From positions 930,001-994,000 of the forward strand of contig CAVSLA010000004.1 of the NCBI GenBank assembly GCA_963728825.1: a DNA stretch of 64,000 bases. Reading direction: 5' to 3'. Each line of letters opens with the position of its first letter. Position 1 is the stretch's first letter. The DNA is from CAVREM01 sp963728825 (lineage in GTDB: Bacteria > Acidobacteriota > Vicinamibacteria > Vicinamibacterales > CAVVIG01). Of the stretch, positions 24,869-32,957 are shown in pieces. Made by a program: the position numbers and the translations under genes. The notes below the pieces were generated by a model. It saw nothing but the letters and a program-made list of their open reading frames with translations, made no database searches and had not been told where the DNA came from.

Positions 24869-25440
24869 TGTCGCTTGGAGCGGTCACGCCGCGTCCACTC
24901 GACCCGAACCAATCGATACAGTACATGCCGACGCAGGGGATGTCCGTCAGTGATGTTCGGGTGATCGAAATCATCAGCGGCGTTCCGCCGCATGCCGAGT
25001 TTCTCCATCACTCGACGAGAGCGCGCGTTCCCCACTGCGGTGAGGGCCACCACCTCGTTCAAGCCCAATGACTCGAACGCGCAGGTCAGCGCGGCGCGCG
25101 CCCCTTCAGTGGCGTAGCCATGACCCCAGTGCTCGAACGCAAGGCGCCAGCCGATCTCGACGCATGGCGTGAACGCCGCCTCGAACGACGATATACCGAG
25201 GCCGACGAACCCGATGAAGCGGGCACCGCCGATCACCTCGACCGCCCACATGCCAAACCCATGGCGTGTGAAGTGATCGCGGATGAAGTCGACAGACTGT
25301 GCGCTCTCCTCATAGGTGAGGACCTTGGGAAAGAACTCCCGAACGCGCGGATCAGCATTCAGCGCCGCGAAGGGCGCGACATCCTCATCGCTCCAGTGGC
25401 GCAGCTTGAGTCGCGCCGTCGACAGCTCTCTTCCCGGCAC
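24865..25440 (-). CDS. GNAT family N-acetyltransferase (RimJ/RimL type)
   Basis: A 191-aa acetyltransferase. The opening ELSTARLKLRHWSDEDVAPFAAL, the acetyl-CoA region WRLAFEHWGHGYATEGARAAL and the closing NARSRRVMEKLGMRR define the RimJ/RimL subfamily, which acetylates ribosomal proteins or small amines. It starts three bases after the SDR gene stop, so it is third in the YjbR-SDR-GNAT operon (26591 to 24865). The acceptor is not predictable. Confidence 0.9.
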   Translation of the reverse strand: MPGRELSTARLKLRHWSDEDVAPFAALNADPRVREFFPKVLTYEESAQSVDFIRDHFTRHGFGMWAVEVIGGARFIGFVGLGISSFEAAFTPCVEIGWRLAFEHWGHGYATEGARAALTCAFESLGLNEVVALTAVGNARSRRVMEKLGMRRNAADDFDHPNITDGHPLRRHVLYRLVRVEWTRRDRSKRH

Positions 25441-25443
25441 AGG

Positions 25444-26229
25444 TCACACATCAGCGAGCGTGAGCGGACGCGGCGTCTTGCCGTCGAGATCCGTGAAACC
25501 GTACTCCCGCGCCAGCGCGGCGGCAACGACCACCTTGCCGCTGTGACGAAGGACATCGGGATCCGCCGCCAGGGCTGCCACCGCCCGGCCGATGAAGTCG
25601 GGCGACTCCGAATTGCTCATGTCCAGGTAGGCCGCAGCCTCCATCACTTTTTCCGTCCGGACCAGCCCGGGGTAGAGCGAGACGACGGCGACGCCGTGCG
25701 GTGTCAGCTCCGCGGCCATATCCGCGGTCATCTTGTCTGTGGCTGCTTTCGACACGCCATACGCGACGTTCCCCACGTATTTCTGCGCCGCCCAGAACGA
25801 GACGTTCACGATCAGTCCGCGGCGGCGGGTCACCATCGTCCGCGCTGCGAGTTGGCTGGCGTGGTAGTGCGCGCGAACGCCCGCGGTGAACATGGCATCC
25901 CACCGCCACAACGGCTGCTCCCAGAACGGCCGGGACCAGGTGAACGCACCGTTATCAACCATCCGTTCGTAACCGCCCCACACGCTGTTGACGAGCACGT
26001 CAATCGTTCCGGCCTCGTGGACGATCTGTTCAAAGACGGCGTCCACCTGCTCGTCGTCACCGTGATCGCAGCGCATCGCCGTAACCGGCTCGTCAAATGG
26101 CGCGTGTTGAGGAACCGAACGGCCGGTGATGAAGACGCGCGCTCCCTCCCTGGCGAGCTCGCGGGCGACGCCTCGCCCAACGCCTCTGGTCGCTCCGGTG
26201 ACAACGGCGACGGCACTCTGTAGTTTCAT
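25444..26229 (-). CDS. SDR family oxidoreductase
   Basis: A 261-aa Rossmann-fold enzyme. The cofactor motif TGATRGVGRG is at residues 11-20, VLVNSVWGG replaces the usual NNAG, and the active-site Ser (VNVSF), Tyr and Lys (YGVSK) are intact. C-terminal PGLVRTE is typical of the classical family. Asp/Arg residues after the second strand (ITGRS) suggest NADP. Its ATG overlaps the upstream YjbR stop by four bases. The substrate is unknown. Confidence 0.9.
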   Translation of the reverse strand: MKLQSAVAVVTGATRGVGRGVARELAREGARVFITGRSVPQHAPFDEPVTAMRCDHGDDEQVDAVFEQIVHEAGTIDVLVNSVWGGYERMVDNGAFTWSRPFWEQPLWRWDAMFTAGVRAHYHASQLAARTMVTRRRGLIVNVSFWAAQKYVGNVAYGVSKAATDKMTADMAAELTPHGVAVVSLYPGLVRTEKVMEAAAYLDMSNSESPDFIGRAVAALAADPDVLRHSGKVVVAAALAREYGFTDLDGKTPRPLTLADV

Positions 26230-26591
26230 TTGCGGCGCCGCGGGGCTCGCGTTTTCGGCAGCGTCAGACGGTGTGAGGACGAGAGCAGCTCCCGCAGCGC
26301 CTCTTGAGTGACCCGTTGCAGACGCACCAGCACCAAGGGGTAGCGCCGATAGTAGTCGGTCAGATAGTACGTCTCAGATGCATCCTCGATGAACCCGTCC
26401 CGTTCCTCGAGGTCGGCCCTGACGACCAGCGTGTCGGGTTCCGCCGAGCGGTGGGTGGCCAGACCGGCCATGAACACGCCGGCGATTTTCAGAACATGGG
26501 AGCCGTCGTAGCGCGTCGCGGCTTCGACGCCGGGCAGCGTCACGCCGATCCTCTTGACGACGTCGAACGGGTTCGGCGACGCGCTCTTCAC
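26226..26591 (-). CDS. MmcQ/YjbR family protein
   Basis: A 121-aa protein with PFDVVKRIGVTLPGVEAATRY at the start, LKIAGVFMAGLATH in the middle, then YYRRYPLVLVRLQRVTQEALREL. This is the CyaY-like YjbR fold, often annotated as a DNA-binding protein, though evidence for DNA binding is limited. It is the first gene of the three-gene operon with SDR and GNAT; the stop overlaps the SDR start. Confidence 0.85.
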   Translation of the reverse strand: MKSASPNPFDVVKRIGVTLPGVEAATRYDGSHVLKIAGVFMAGLATHRSAEPDTLVVRADLEERDGFIEDASETYYLTDYYRRYPLVLVRLQRVTQEALRELLSSSHRLTLPKTRAPRRRK

Positions 26592-26670
26592 GGGACGATA
26601 GTACCCGTTCTTCCGGCTGGCCGGCGCTCAACAATCGTGAGCGCGGGTTGGACAAAATGGCGTCCGTCAC

Positions 26671-27252
26671 TCAGGGGCGATCATGCAATCGGCCTCTTAT
26701 CCGACGTGCCTGGTCAGCAGTGAACCGGGCATCGACAGCGCCGGTCAGACGTACCCGGTCTTGCATCACGCCGCTGCCGTGTGCCTCACTTCCCAGCAGC
26801 AGATGACCGAGTTCGTGAGTGATGACCTGACCCAGGATATCGCTCATCGCCAGGCCGCGCTGATTGGCGACGTTCGCGATTCGATCCGCGAAGATCCATG
26901 CGCGACCAGTTGCCGGTCCAGCGGTGCCGAGAACAGTCGCGGCGATGCCTTCGAGGGTGCACTTCCGCTCGGTCATCTCCGGAGAAAGCAGGACCAAGAC
27001 GAATCCTCCATCCTGCGTCGAGACGCCAGCGCCAGGCGTCAGGTGTCGCCACTCTGGCTCAATGCCGCTCGCTCGAAGCGCACGAGTCGCCTGGGCGATC
27101 GCCGACTGAAGCTCCCAGGGCGGAACTTCGACATAGCTCTGCACCCGTACGACCACCGACCGCGGTGAACGATCAGCGCGATCCAGCTGCTCAGCGGCCA
27201 GTCGACTGGACGACAGCAACAGGAGCACCGTGAACCGTCTGAACTGCGTCAT
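26671..27252 (-). CDS. secreted HExxH metallopeptidase-like protein
   Basis: A 193-aa protein with a signal peptide (about residues 1-20) and a putative zinc site ITHELGHLLLGSEAHG near residue 142, followed by GVMQDRV that could be a Met-turn. The spacing between the second and third His is longer than in classical metzincins, so the family is uncertain. Upstream residues (YVEVPPWELQSAIAQATRAL, GIEPEWRHL) match a recurrent Acidobacteriota secreted family. Single gene. Target unknown. Confidence 0.68.
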   Translation of the reverse strand: MTQFRRFTVLLLLSSSRLAAEQLDRADRSPRSVVVRVQSYVEVPPWELQSAIAQATRALRASGIEPEWRHLTPGAGVSTQDGGFVLVLLSPEMTERKCTLEGIAATVLGTAGPATGRAWIFADRIANVANQRGLAMSDILGQVITHELGHLLLGSEAHGSGVMQDRVRLTGAVDARFTADQARRIRGRLHDRP

Positions 27253-27447
27253 CGGGCTCTTAGACGAGGTGGGGTGGGGACAGGTTTACCAAACACTTGC
27301 GACTGATCGAACGTCTATGACCAACGGAGAAGGGTCGCTTGGCCGCTCGTCGACGTTCGTCCCGATCCCGACACGATCGGCACACAGCAATCAATCGCCC
27401 GCGGCCGGACACTGTCCGCTGGCGAACGCTAACGGCTGTTGTGAAGG

Positions 27448-29262
27448 TCAGTCGTGAATGGCCATGCCTTCGAACACTCCGAGCCGTTGGGTGGGCGGCG
27501 CCGGCCGCTCGTCAAAATTCAGGGGCCGGTGCTCACGACGCTGCATCTGATCGACCACTTTGATCAACAGCACGATCCCGCCAAGGATTGCGACCAGCGC
27601 CACCGTCGAGGTCGTCGACCGCAACGCCGCCCGCTCGACGAACGCGAACACGTAGGGCACGAGCAAGATGATGGCGGCGCCAGCCGACCAGATCAGCTTG
27701 GGGTCTCCGAACGGCAGATAGCTGCACGCAAAAGGCACGCGGCGATACCCCAAGAACGAGAGGTTCAATACCGCGATGGCGAACAGGCTGCCAAAGAGCG
27801 CGTGAAGGAATGCCGTGGCGATACCGAAACTCGCGACGTGCAGCGGCAGCAGCACGAGTTGCGGCGCGATCACCGACAAAAGAGTGCCGGCACGTTTGAC
27901 GCCGGCGAGATAGGCACGTTCGTCGCCCCACCAGGCCATTCGAATCGTCCAGTTCGCCACCAGCTCCGCCGGCACGATGACGGCGTAACGAAAACCGGCA
28001 ATCAGGACCAGCAGCACTTTGATGTGCAGACTGAAAACACCCAGTGTCGTCGCTGCCGCGGGCCACTGCGCGCCGTTCAGAATCAGCGTGATGAACGGAA
28101 ACGTCAACGCGGCGCCAACCGAGACGGCCACAACCATGCGGTGCGGTCCGCTTCGGCTCAGTGTCTGGAGGGTGAAGAAGAAGCCAGCCTGAGCTTCGGG
28201 ATCGCCGCGAGTCAGTCGGGCGGCGATCGTGCGCAGCATGGCTCGCGACCGTGAGAACGACGGCCGGCCAGCTGATTGTTCGGGAAGGCGACGGTTGTTC
28301 CACAGGAACAGCACGATCGCTGAAGAGATCAGCGCGGGTAGCACCATCCACCCTGTCCGCGCGAGGGCGACGAAATTGGGGCGCAACGTCCGATAGGCCG
28401 AGCGTTCCTCCTCGTCCTGGCGACTCAGCCAGGCTGGCAACGTGATTCTACGTGGCGCGACGAGCGGCGTGTCGACCAGCACGTCCCCGGCGATGGTTTC
28501 GTTCACCCCAAGGTGCCAGAGCACCGGCAGGGCGGCGTAGCGCGGCGGAACCACGCCGGCGACCCATTCGCCGACTCTTTTACCGCTGACGGTCGGCGTC
28601 AGAATCAGCGTGGAGACGGCGCACACGATCAAGACGCTTTGCACCGCGCTGGAGATTCGACTGAATCCACGCACGCCCAAACCCAGGTGCAACGTCCCGC
28701 GGAGCGCCAGGACGGCGAAAAAGCCGAACAGGCCAGCCGAGACCACCGCGATCGCCTGAGCGGCCATCAGCCGGAGGAGTCCGCCCCCACTGGTGCCGCG
28801 AAGGTTCAAGGTGAGAAAGGTCGGATACAGCACGATCGGCACGACATTGACGGCGATTGACACCACCGCGCCGGATGCGAGGACGGCCAGCAGCTTCGCG
28901 CGGGTGATCGTCCATGGCGTAAGCGGCAATGGGCCCAGGATCGCCGCGTCGCGGGGCTCGAGCGTCAAGGCATCCCACACCAACAGGGCTGCAAGGGCGC
29001 ACGTGGTCATCGATACGGCGATAAAGAGAAAGCGATCCGGTATCGCGCTCAAGGCCGTCGTGCCGGGCAGTTGCACGAACGCGGAGAGATACGGCGTCGC
29101 AACGAAAAAGGTGACGAACACCGCCAGCGACAGGATGACCGCATACAGCACCCCGAGCGAGTCGTGCCGATCGGCATCGGGGGAAATCAAATCGTTATGA
29201 AGCAGCCGGCGAAGGAACAGGCCCGTCAGCAGGCGGACCGTCGGGAGGTCTGCAGCGCCCAT
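27448..29262 (-). CDS. ABC transporter permease, large two-domain membrane protein
   Basis: A 604-aa membrane protein with two blocks of hydrophobic helices (about residues 25-250 and 360-590) separated by a soluble segment. ATG 29262 is five bases after the ATPase stop, and the earlier frame to 29448 overlaps that gene. LLTGLFLRRLLHNDL, PLPLTPWTITRAKLLAV and FGDPKLIWSAGAA fit the ABC-2-like exporter permeases paired with bacitracin/daunorubicin-type ATPases. It probably forms a homodimeric or half-plus-half exporter with the 29268-30041 protein. Cargo unknown. Confidence 0.8.
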   Translation of the reverse strand: MGAADLPTVRLLTGLFLRRLLHNDLISPDADRHDSLGVLYAVILSLAVFVTFFVATPYLSAFVQLPGTTALSAIPDRFLFIAVSMTTCALAALLVWDALTLEPRDAAILGPLPLTPWTITRAKLLAVLASGAVVSIAVNVVPIVLYPTFLTLNLRGTSGGGLLRLMAAQAIAVVSAGLFGFFAVLALRGTLHLGLGVRGFSRISSAVQSVLIVCAVSTLILTPTVSGKRVGEWVAGVVPPRYAALPVLWHLGVNETIAGDVLVDTPLVAPRRITLPAWLSRQDEEERSAYRTLRPNFVALARTGWMVLPALISSAIVLFLWNNRRLPEQSAGRPSFSRSRAMLRTIAARLTRGDPEAQAGFFFTLQTLSRSGPHRMVVAVSVGAALTFPFITLILNGAQWPAAATTLGVFSLHIKVLLVLIAGFRYAVIVPAELVANWTIRMAWWGDERAYLAGVKRAGTLLSVIAPQLVLLPLHVASFGIATAFLHALFGSLFAIAVLNLSFLGYRRVPFACSYLPFGDPKLIWSAGAAIILLVPYVFAFVERAALRSTTSTVALVAILGGIVLLIKVVDQMQRREHRPLNFDERPAPPTQRLGVFEGMAIHD

Positions 29263-29267
29263 GGCTC

Positions 29268-30041
29268 TCAGCCCTGAAGGGCCGCGGCATCGGCGATGTT
29301 CAGCGCCGTCCGCTGCGGATCGATGGTGGTGACCAGTTCGGCGACGACGTCCTCGAGTGACGAACTGCTCTGAATCATCGCGCGCAGCTGCTGCACCGGA
29401 CCCTGCGCAACGATACTGCCGCGATGGAGCACCACGACATTCGCGCACAGACGTTCGACGCGATCGAGAAGGTGAGAGCTGTAGAGGATCGTTTTGCCGC
29501 GTGCCGCCAGAATCGGGATCAAATGACGCAGCACCAGGCCAGCGGTCAGGTCCAGACCGGATTCTGGCTCATCGAGAATGAGCACATCGGGATCGTGCAG
29601 CAGCGCGGCCACGATCAGGACCTTCTGCCTCATGCCCTTGGAGTAGCCGCTCATCGCCTGGTCGACGGCGTCGGTCAAGCCGAAGAGATCCAGCAGCGTT
29701 GACACCTTGTGCGTGAGAAGCGGTTCCGGGATGCGGCGCAGGCGGCCGACCAGCTGCAGATGTTCGCGGCCGGACAGGAAACTGTAAAGATGGGCCTCCT
29801 CGGGCACGTAGCCGATGCGTGCCTTGTAGTCGACGAGATGGTCCGCGATGTTGGCGCCGTTGGCCCACACTTGACCTGCCGACGGTTCGCGCAGGCCGGT
29901 CAGGATCGCAACCGTCGTGGATTTTCCGGAGCCGTTCGGTCCCAGGAGGCCGAGAATGGTGCCCGCGTCGACGCTGAAGCTGACGTCGCGGATGGCGGCG
30001 ACGGCCGAGTAGTACTTGGTCAGATGGCGCGCTTCGAGCAT
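29268..30041 (-). CDS. ABC transporter ATP-binding protein
   Basis: A 257-aa ATPase with Walker A GPNGSGKS, signature SGYSKGMRQK and Walker B VLILDEPESGLD in order; ILYSSHLLDRVERL is the H-loop. This set matches the DrrA/BcrA class of exporters. ATG 30041 is chosen because homology begins MLEARHLTKYY; the earlier frame to 30215 lies in the PadR gene. It is the first gene of an operon with the permease and divergent from PadR at 30083, so repression by PadR is likely. Confidence 0.92.
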   Translation of the reverse strand: MLEARHLTKYYSAVAAIRDVSFSVDAGTILGLLGPNGSGKSTTVAILTGLREPSAGQVWANGANIADHLVDYKARIGYVPEEAHLYSFLSGREHLQLVGRLRRIPEPLLTHKVSTLLDLFGLTDAVDQAMSGYSKGMRQKVLIVAALLHDPDVLILDEPESGLDLTAGLVLRHLIPILAARGKTILYSSHLLDRVERLCANVVVLHRGSIVAQGPVQQLRAMIQSSSSLEDVVAELVTTIDPQRTALNIADAAALQG

Positions 30042-30082
30042 CACTTGCGTCGCGGGTGTATTTAGTAGTAAAAGGTGACCAT
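30042..30082. promoter_or_regulatory. divergent promoter region with TTTAgtagTAAA dyad
   Basis: Only 41 bp separate the ABC ATPase start (30041) and the PadR start (30083), so both promoters must overlap here. The stretch contains the dyad TTTAGTAGTAAA (about 30060-30071), a sequence type that PadR-family repressors often bind, and AAAAGGTG just before ATG 30083. Operator assignment is inferred. Confidence 0.45.
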
Positions 30083-30406
30083 ATGTCAAGGGAATCACTG
30101 GGCCATTTCGAACTGCTGGTCCTGCTGGCGCTGCTTCGTGTCGGCGATGAGGCCTACGGTGTGCCGATCGCGGATGCGATTTCGCAGAGCACCGGCAAAC
30201 GCGTGATCCTGGCAAGCGTCTACAACACGCTGGAGCGGCTCGAAGAGAAGGGCTTTGTCAATTCCACCGTCGGTCAACCCACGCCCGAACGCGGCGGCCG
30301 GGCCAAACGCTACTATTCGATTACGACCGCGGGATTGCGGGAAGTCAGGAACGCCAAGAAGGCGCTCACCGTGCTGTGGCGAGGCATACCCGTCCACGAG
30401 GGATGA
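30083..30406 (+). CDS. PadR family transcriptional regulator
   Basis: A 107-aa winged-helix protein: LGHFELLVLLALLRVGDEAYG, SQSTGKRVILASVYNTLERLE, GGRAKRYYSITTAGLREV. This is the PadR N-terminal DNA-binding domain with a short dimerisation helix. ATG 30083 has AAAAGGTG upstream. Its stop overlaps the next start (ATGA), so it is translated with the membrane protein at 30403. It probably regulates itself and the divergent ABC exporter. Confidence 0.9.
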   Translation: MSRESLGHFELLVLLALLRVGDEAYGVPIADAISQSTGKRVILASVYNTLERLEEKGFVNSTVGQPTPERGGRAKRYYSITTAGLREVRNAKKALTVLWRGIPVHEG

Positions 30407-30804
30407 ACATGGCCTGTACTCGGCTCGCTCTGTGGCTGCTGACTCGGGCCGACTCGCCCGGGACGCGAGAGGCGCTCGTCGGCGATCTGCTGGAAGAGAT
30501 CGCCCGCGGTCGGTCCCGGTGGTGGGTCTGTCAAGAGTTGCTCGGATTCACTGGCATCGCATTGACCGCGCACGCGCGCACGAAGGCACGCGTGACCCCG
30601 TCCCTCGTGGCGCTGACGCTTGGCGTGGTCCTCGTTGTCGGAACCTCGATCGTGTCGCTCGAGCGAGTGGTTGAGACCTGGGCGGGCGTCTATTACGTCG
30701 CGGGCGCCTTGAGCCTGTTTGCCCACGTGATGTCGCGCACGACCGCCTCGCGCGCGCTGTTGTTCACGGAAGAGGCCGACCGAACGCTCACGGCAGGCTC
30801 ATGA
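30403..30804 (+). CDS. free-standing permease-prefix-domain membrane protein
   Basis: A 133-aa protein whose opening CTRLALWLLTRADSPGTREA, LVGDLLEEIARGRSRWW and VCQELLGF match the 'permease prefix domain 2' usually found at the front of Acidobacteriota ADOP permeases. Two hydrophobic helices follow (about residues 62-80 and 85-105), but there is no permease body. It is coupled to PadR by ATGA and ends convergently with the orphan PadR (17-bp overlap at 30788-30804). It may modulate another permease or be a remnant. Confidence 0.65.
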   Translation: MNMACTRLALWLLTRADSPGTREALVGDLLEEIARGRSRWWVCQELLGFTGIALTAHARTKARVTPSLVALTLGVVLVVGTSIVSLERVVETWAGVYYVAGALSLFAHVMSRTTASRALLFTEEADRTLTAGS

Positions 30805-31120
30805 CCCGGGCGATGGCGGAAGCGACCCGCTCCCACGAGGCCGCTTCCCGTTCCAGCTGTCGCCGGCCCGCGGCGGTCAGGCCGTAGTACTTGGCGCGGC
30901 GGCTGTTCTCCGAGAATCCCCATTTCGAACGGAGGAGTCCACGCACTTCCAGCCGGTGAAGAGCGGGGTAGAGCGCGCCTTCCTCGACGCGCAGGACCTG
31001 CTCGGAGGTCTGTTGAATGGCGTTGGCGATGGCGTAGCCGTGCATCAGGTCGCCCGCGCTGAGGGTCTTCAGAATCAACATGTCGAGCGTGCCAGGGACG
31101 AGTTCGTCGGGTCTACCCAT
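30788..31120 (-). CDS. orphan PadR family regulator
   Basis: A 110-aa PadR protein of the ADOP-associated kind: LVPGTLDMLILKTLSAGDLMHGYA, VEEGALYPALHRLEVRGLL and SRRAKYYGLTAAGRRQLE. In this phylum such genes normally sit directly before an ADOP permease, but here no permease follows. The start ATG 31120 is part of a 55-bp element that recurs upstream of the ADOP at 48377, which suggests that this regulator may act on that distant permease. Confidence 0.9.
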   Translation of the reverse strand: MGRPDELVPGTLDMLILKTLSAGDLMHGYAIANAIQQTSEQVLRVEEGALYPALHRLEVRGLLRSKWGFSENSRRAKYYGLTAAGRRQLEREAASWERVASAIARVMSLP

Positions 31121-31170
31121 AAATGCCTAAGGGGACCATCGTGGGCTTCGCTGGAGCGAATGTCAAGAGT
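31116..31170 (-). promoter_or_regulatory. 55-bp promoter/operator element, copy A
   Basis: Read on the minus strand it contains TTGACA (31166-31161), then the small dyad TTCGC-tcca-GCGAA, a weak -10 (CACGAT) 17 bases after TTGACA, CCCCTTAG, and CATTTATGGG with the PadR start codon. It matches copy B (48397-48451) at 47 of 55 positions by hand alignment. Two separate genes sharing promoter and operator implies a common regulator, most simply this PadR. Confidence 0.65.
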
Positions 31171-31221
31171 CGCTCATCATCCGCTCAGAAGTAGGCTGTC
31201 AGTCAGGCCCAGAGCCGACGC

Positions 31222-31725
31222 ATGATGGGTGATGTTCGAACCAGTTCCGACCCCGCCAGACCCGTGCCCGGGGCCGCAAACCTCGGCGTTGCGCGTCCCC
31301 CTCTGTTGTATCTGAGCTCGATCGCGCTCGGCGTGATTCTTCACCTCGCCCGGCCGGTGTCGCTTCTCCCGCGCGGCGTGAGTCCGCGCTTCGGCATCCC
31401 CGTGGTGCTGTTTGCGATCGGCCTGTTTCTCTATTCCTCTCGCACGTTCCGGGCGGCTGGCACGCCTGTCCCGGGGAATCAGCCGACGACGACCGTCGTG
31501 CGCACGGGACCCTATCGTTTCAGCCGCAACCCTATCTATCTGGCCTTCTCGCTTCTCCAGCTCGGAATCGCGCTGTGGGTGAACAGCCTCTGGCTGGTGG
31601 TCGCGCTTCTCGCCCCGCTGGCCGTCATGGCGCTCGTCGTGATCCCGCGAGAGGAGCGATACCTGGAGGCGCGCTTTCCTTCGGAGTATTCCGCCTACAA
31701 GGCTTCGGTACGCCGGTGGCTCTAG
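31222..31725 (+). CDS. isoprenylcysteine carboxyl methyltransferase-like protein
   Basis: A 167-aa membrane protein with about four helices. The cofactor region TVVRTGPYRFSRNPIYLAF and the closing REERYLEARFPSEYSAYKASV, RRWL are diagnostic of the ICMT/PEMT-like membrane methyltransferases (protein-S-isoprenylcysteine or phospholipid methylation). Bacterial members have unknown substrates. It starts with two ATGs (31222 and 31225). Divergent from the orphan PadR. Confidence 0.85.
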   Translation: MMGDVRTSSDPARPVPGAANLGVARPPLLYLSSIALGVILHLARPVSLLPRGVSPRFGIPVVLFAIGLFLYSSRTFRAAGTPVPGNQPTTTVVRTGPYRFSRNPIYLAFSLLQLGIALWVNSLWLVVALLAPLAVMALVVIPREERYLEARFPSEYSAYKASVRRWL

Positions 31726-31757
31726 AGAGTGCTGTTCGCTAACACCTTCGGCCATCC

Positions 31758-31828
31758 AACCACGAAGGCACGAAGCCACGAAGAACAAGGAGCAGCCGTC
31801 TTCTTCGTATCTTCGATTCTTCGTGGTT
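31758..31828. repeat. inverted repeat with CACGAAG units
   Basis: AACCACGAA (31758-31766) and TTCGTGGTT (31820-31828) form a dyad enclosing direct CACGAAG repeats and a mirror run TTCTTCGTATCTTCG. A similar CACGAAGACACGAA stretch has inserted into the small secreted pseudogene near 33887-33915. I associate this string with dispersed intergenic repeats in Acidobacteriota. It forms the first part of the gene-free stretch 31726-32170. Confidence 0.55.
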
Positions 31829-31950
31829 GCATTTGGATCCGTTGAGGGTGTTGCCGCGACGGTGCTTGAGCGGATCGGCGAGCGTCCCTCCCAGCCTCGA
31901 CGTCCAGGCCCCGTGTGGCGGTCGTCAGTGCAGGCAGAAACGAATCAAAA

Positions 31951-32163
31951 GAACTTCACCGTGCTTCCAGTCAAGAGCAGCGAAAAGTGCTGCTGATTAA
32001 AGCGCCGCAGGGTGCTTCCCGCCCAGCACTTTGCTGTGGGTTTGACTGCACGAGCACTCTGTGAGGTTCTTGACTCTAATCTAAAGCACCCTGGAGTGCT
32101 TTTGATGCAAAGCACTTTGAGATGTTCTTGACACCCGGCACTCAGGGCTGTTTTAGCGCGCCC
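31951..32163. repeat. degenerate tandem array, eight units of about 26 bp
   Basis: Units begin at 31951, 31977, 32002, 32026, 32054, 32086, 32112 and 32138, spaced 24-32 bases. The best-preserved units (32026, 32054, 32086, 32112) share GCACYYTG, a central G-rich part, then TTTTGAY or CTTGAC; the outer units keep GTGCT and the ends only. TTGAC within three units resembles -35 boxes. The array ends just before the gene at 32171, so it may be a multi-site regulatory region or a minisatellite. Found by eye. Confidence 0.55.
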
Positions 32164-32170
32164 ATATACA

Positions 32171-32902
32171 ATGGCGCTTCATCCGATGAAGATTTCCCGT
32201 CGCCTGCTCCTGGCGGTCGTCGCCGTCAGCGTCATCTATCTCGCGCTGCTGGCCTACCCGCAGCCGCTGTTCGCCCACGAACTGACGGCCGCTGGCATTA
32301 CCGTGCACTCGACGCGGCCGATCCCGGACGCGATGAAGGCGACGCTCGAACGAGCGCGGGCCCGTCTCGAGCGCAGTCCGCTCGACGCCGGCACTCGCGG
32401 CGTTCATGTCTTCATCTGCGATTCCCGCTGGCTGTTTGCGCTCTTCGCGCGGCAGAACTATCGCGTCGGCGGGGTCACCGACTGGCTGGTGGGGCAGCAC
32501 GTCTTCCTGCGCGAAAGCGACATGCAGAACGATCGGCTGATCGGACCGAGCGGGCGTCCGGTGGCGCCGGATCGGCCGTTGTCGTACTTCATCGCACATG
32601 AACTGATGCACGTGGTGAACGTCCGCGCCGTCGGACGCTGGCGCTACGCGCGGATGCCGCAGTGGGTCGATGACGGCTACGCCGACTACATTGCCCGCGA
32701 CATCGATCTCGGAGATGCGTTGCAGAAGATGAGGGAAGGGGCCCGGGAGCTCGATCCTCACCGCTCGGGCCTTTACCTCCGTTATCACTTGATGGCCGCC
32801 TACCTGCTCGAGAAGCAGAGGATGCCACTCCATGAAGTCCTCGCGGATCCGCCGGTTCGCGAGGAGGTCGAAACGCGACTCATGGCCCTCTCGAGATGGT
32901 GA
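32171..32902 (+). CDS. membrane-anchored HExxH protein, gluzincin-like
   Basis: A 243-aa protein with an N-terminal anchor (about residues 10-29) and an extracytoplasmic domain. SYFIAHELMHVVNVRAVGR gives the HExxH, and WVDDGYADYIARDIDL downstream matches the 'WxxEGxAxY' helix of gluzincins except that Asp replaces the usual Glu ligand. GGVTDWLVGQHVFLRESDM is the preceding sheet. It may be a peptidase with changed activity. Start ATG 32171, or ATG 32186 after GATGAAG. The 26-bp array lies directly upstream. Confidence 0.68.
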   Translation: MALHPMKISRRLLLAVVAVSVIYLALLAYPQPLFAHELTAAGITVHSTRPIPDAMKATLERARARLERSPLDAGTRGVHVFICDSRWLFALFARQNYRVGGVTDWLVGQHVFLRESDMQNDRLIGPSGRPVAPDRPLSYFIAHELMHVVNVRAVGRWRYARMPQWVDDGYADYIARDIDLGDALQKMREGARELDPHRSGLYLRYHLMAAYLLEKQRMPLHEVLADPPVREEVETRLMALSRW

Positions 32903-32957
32903 AGAGGCCAGAGTCGCGTAACTGACGTTTCGTTCGGCGCATATCTCGCGCCGACCC

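Noticed and set aside
27268..27300. GGGGACAGGTTTACC string near 27270 as a second REP-type element
   Set aside because: Only a single arm is present with no inverted partner nearby, so it is not supported as a repeat here.
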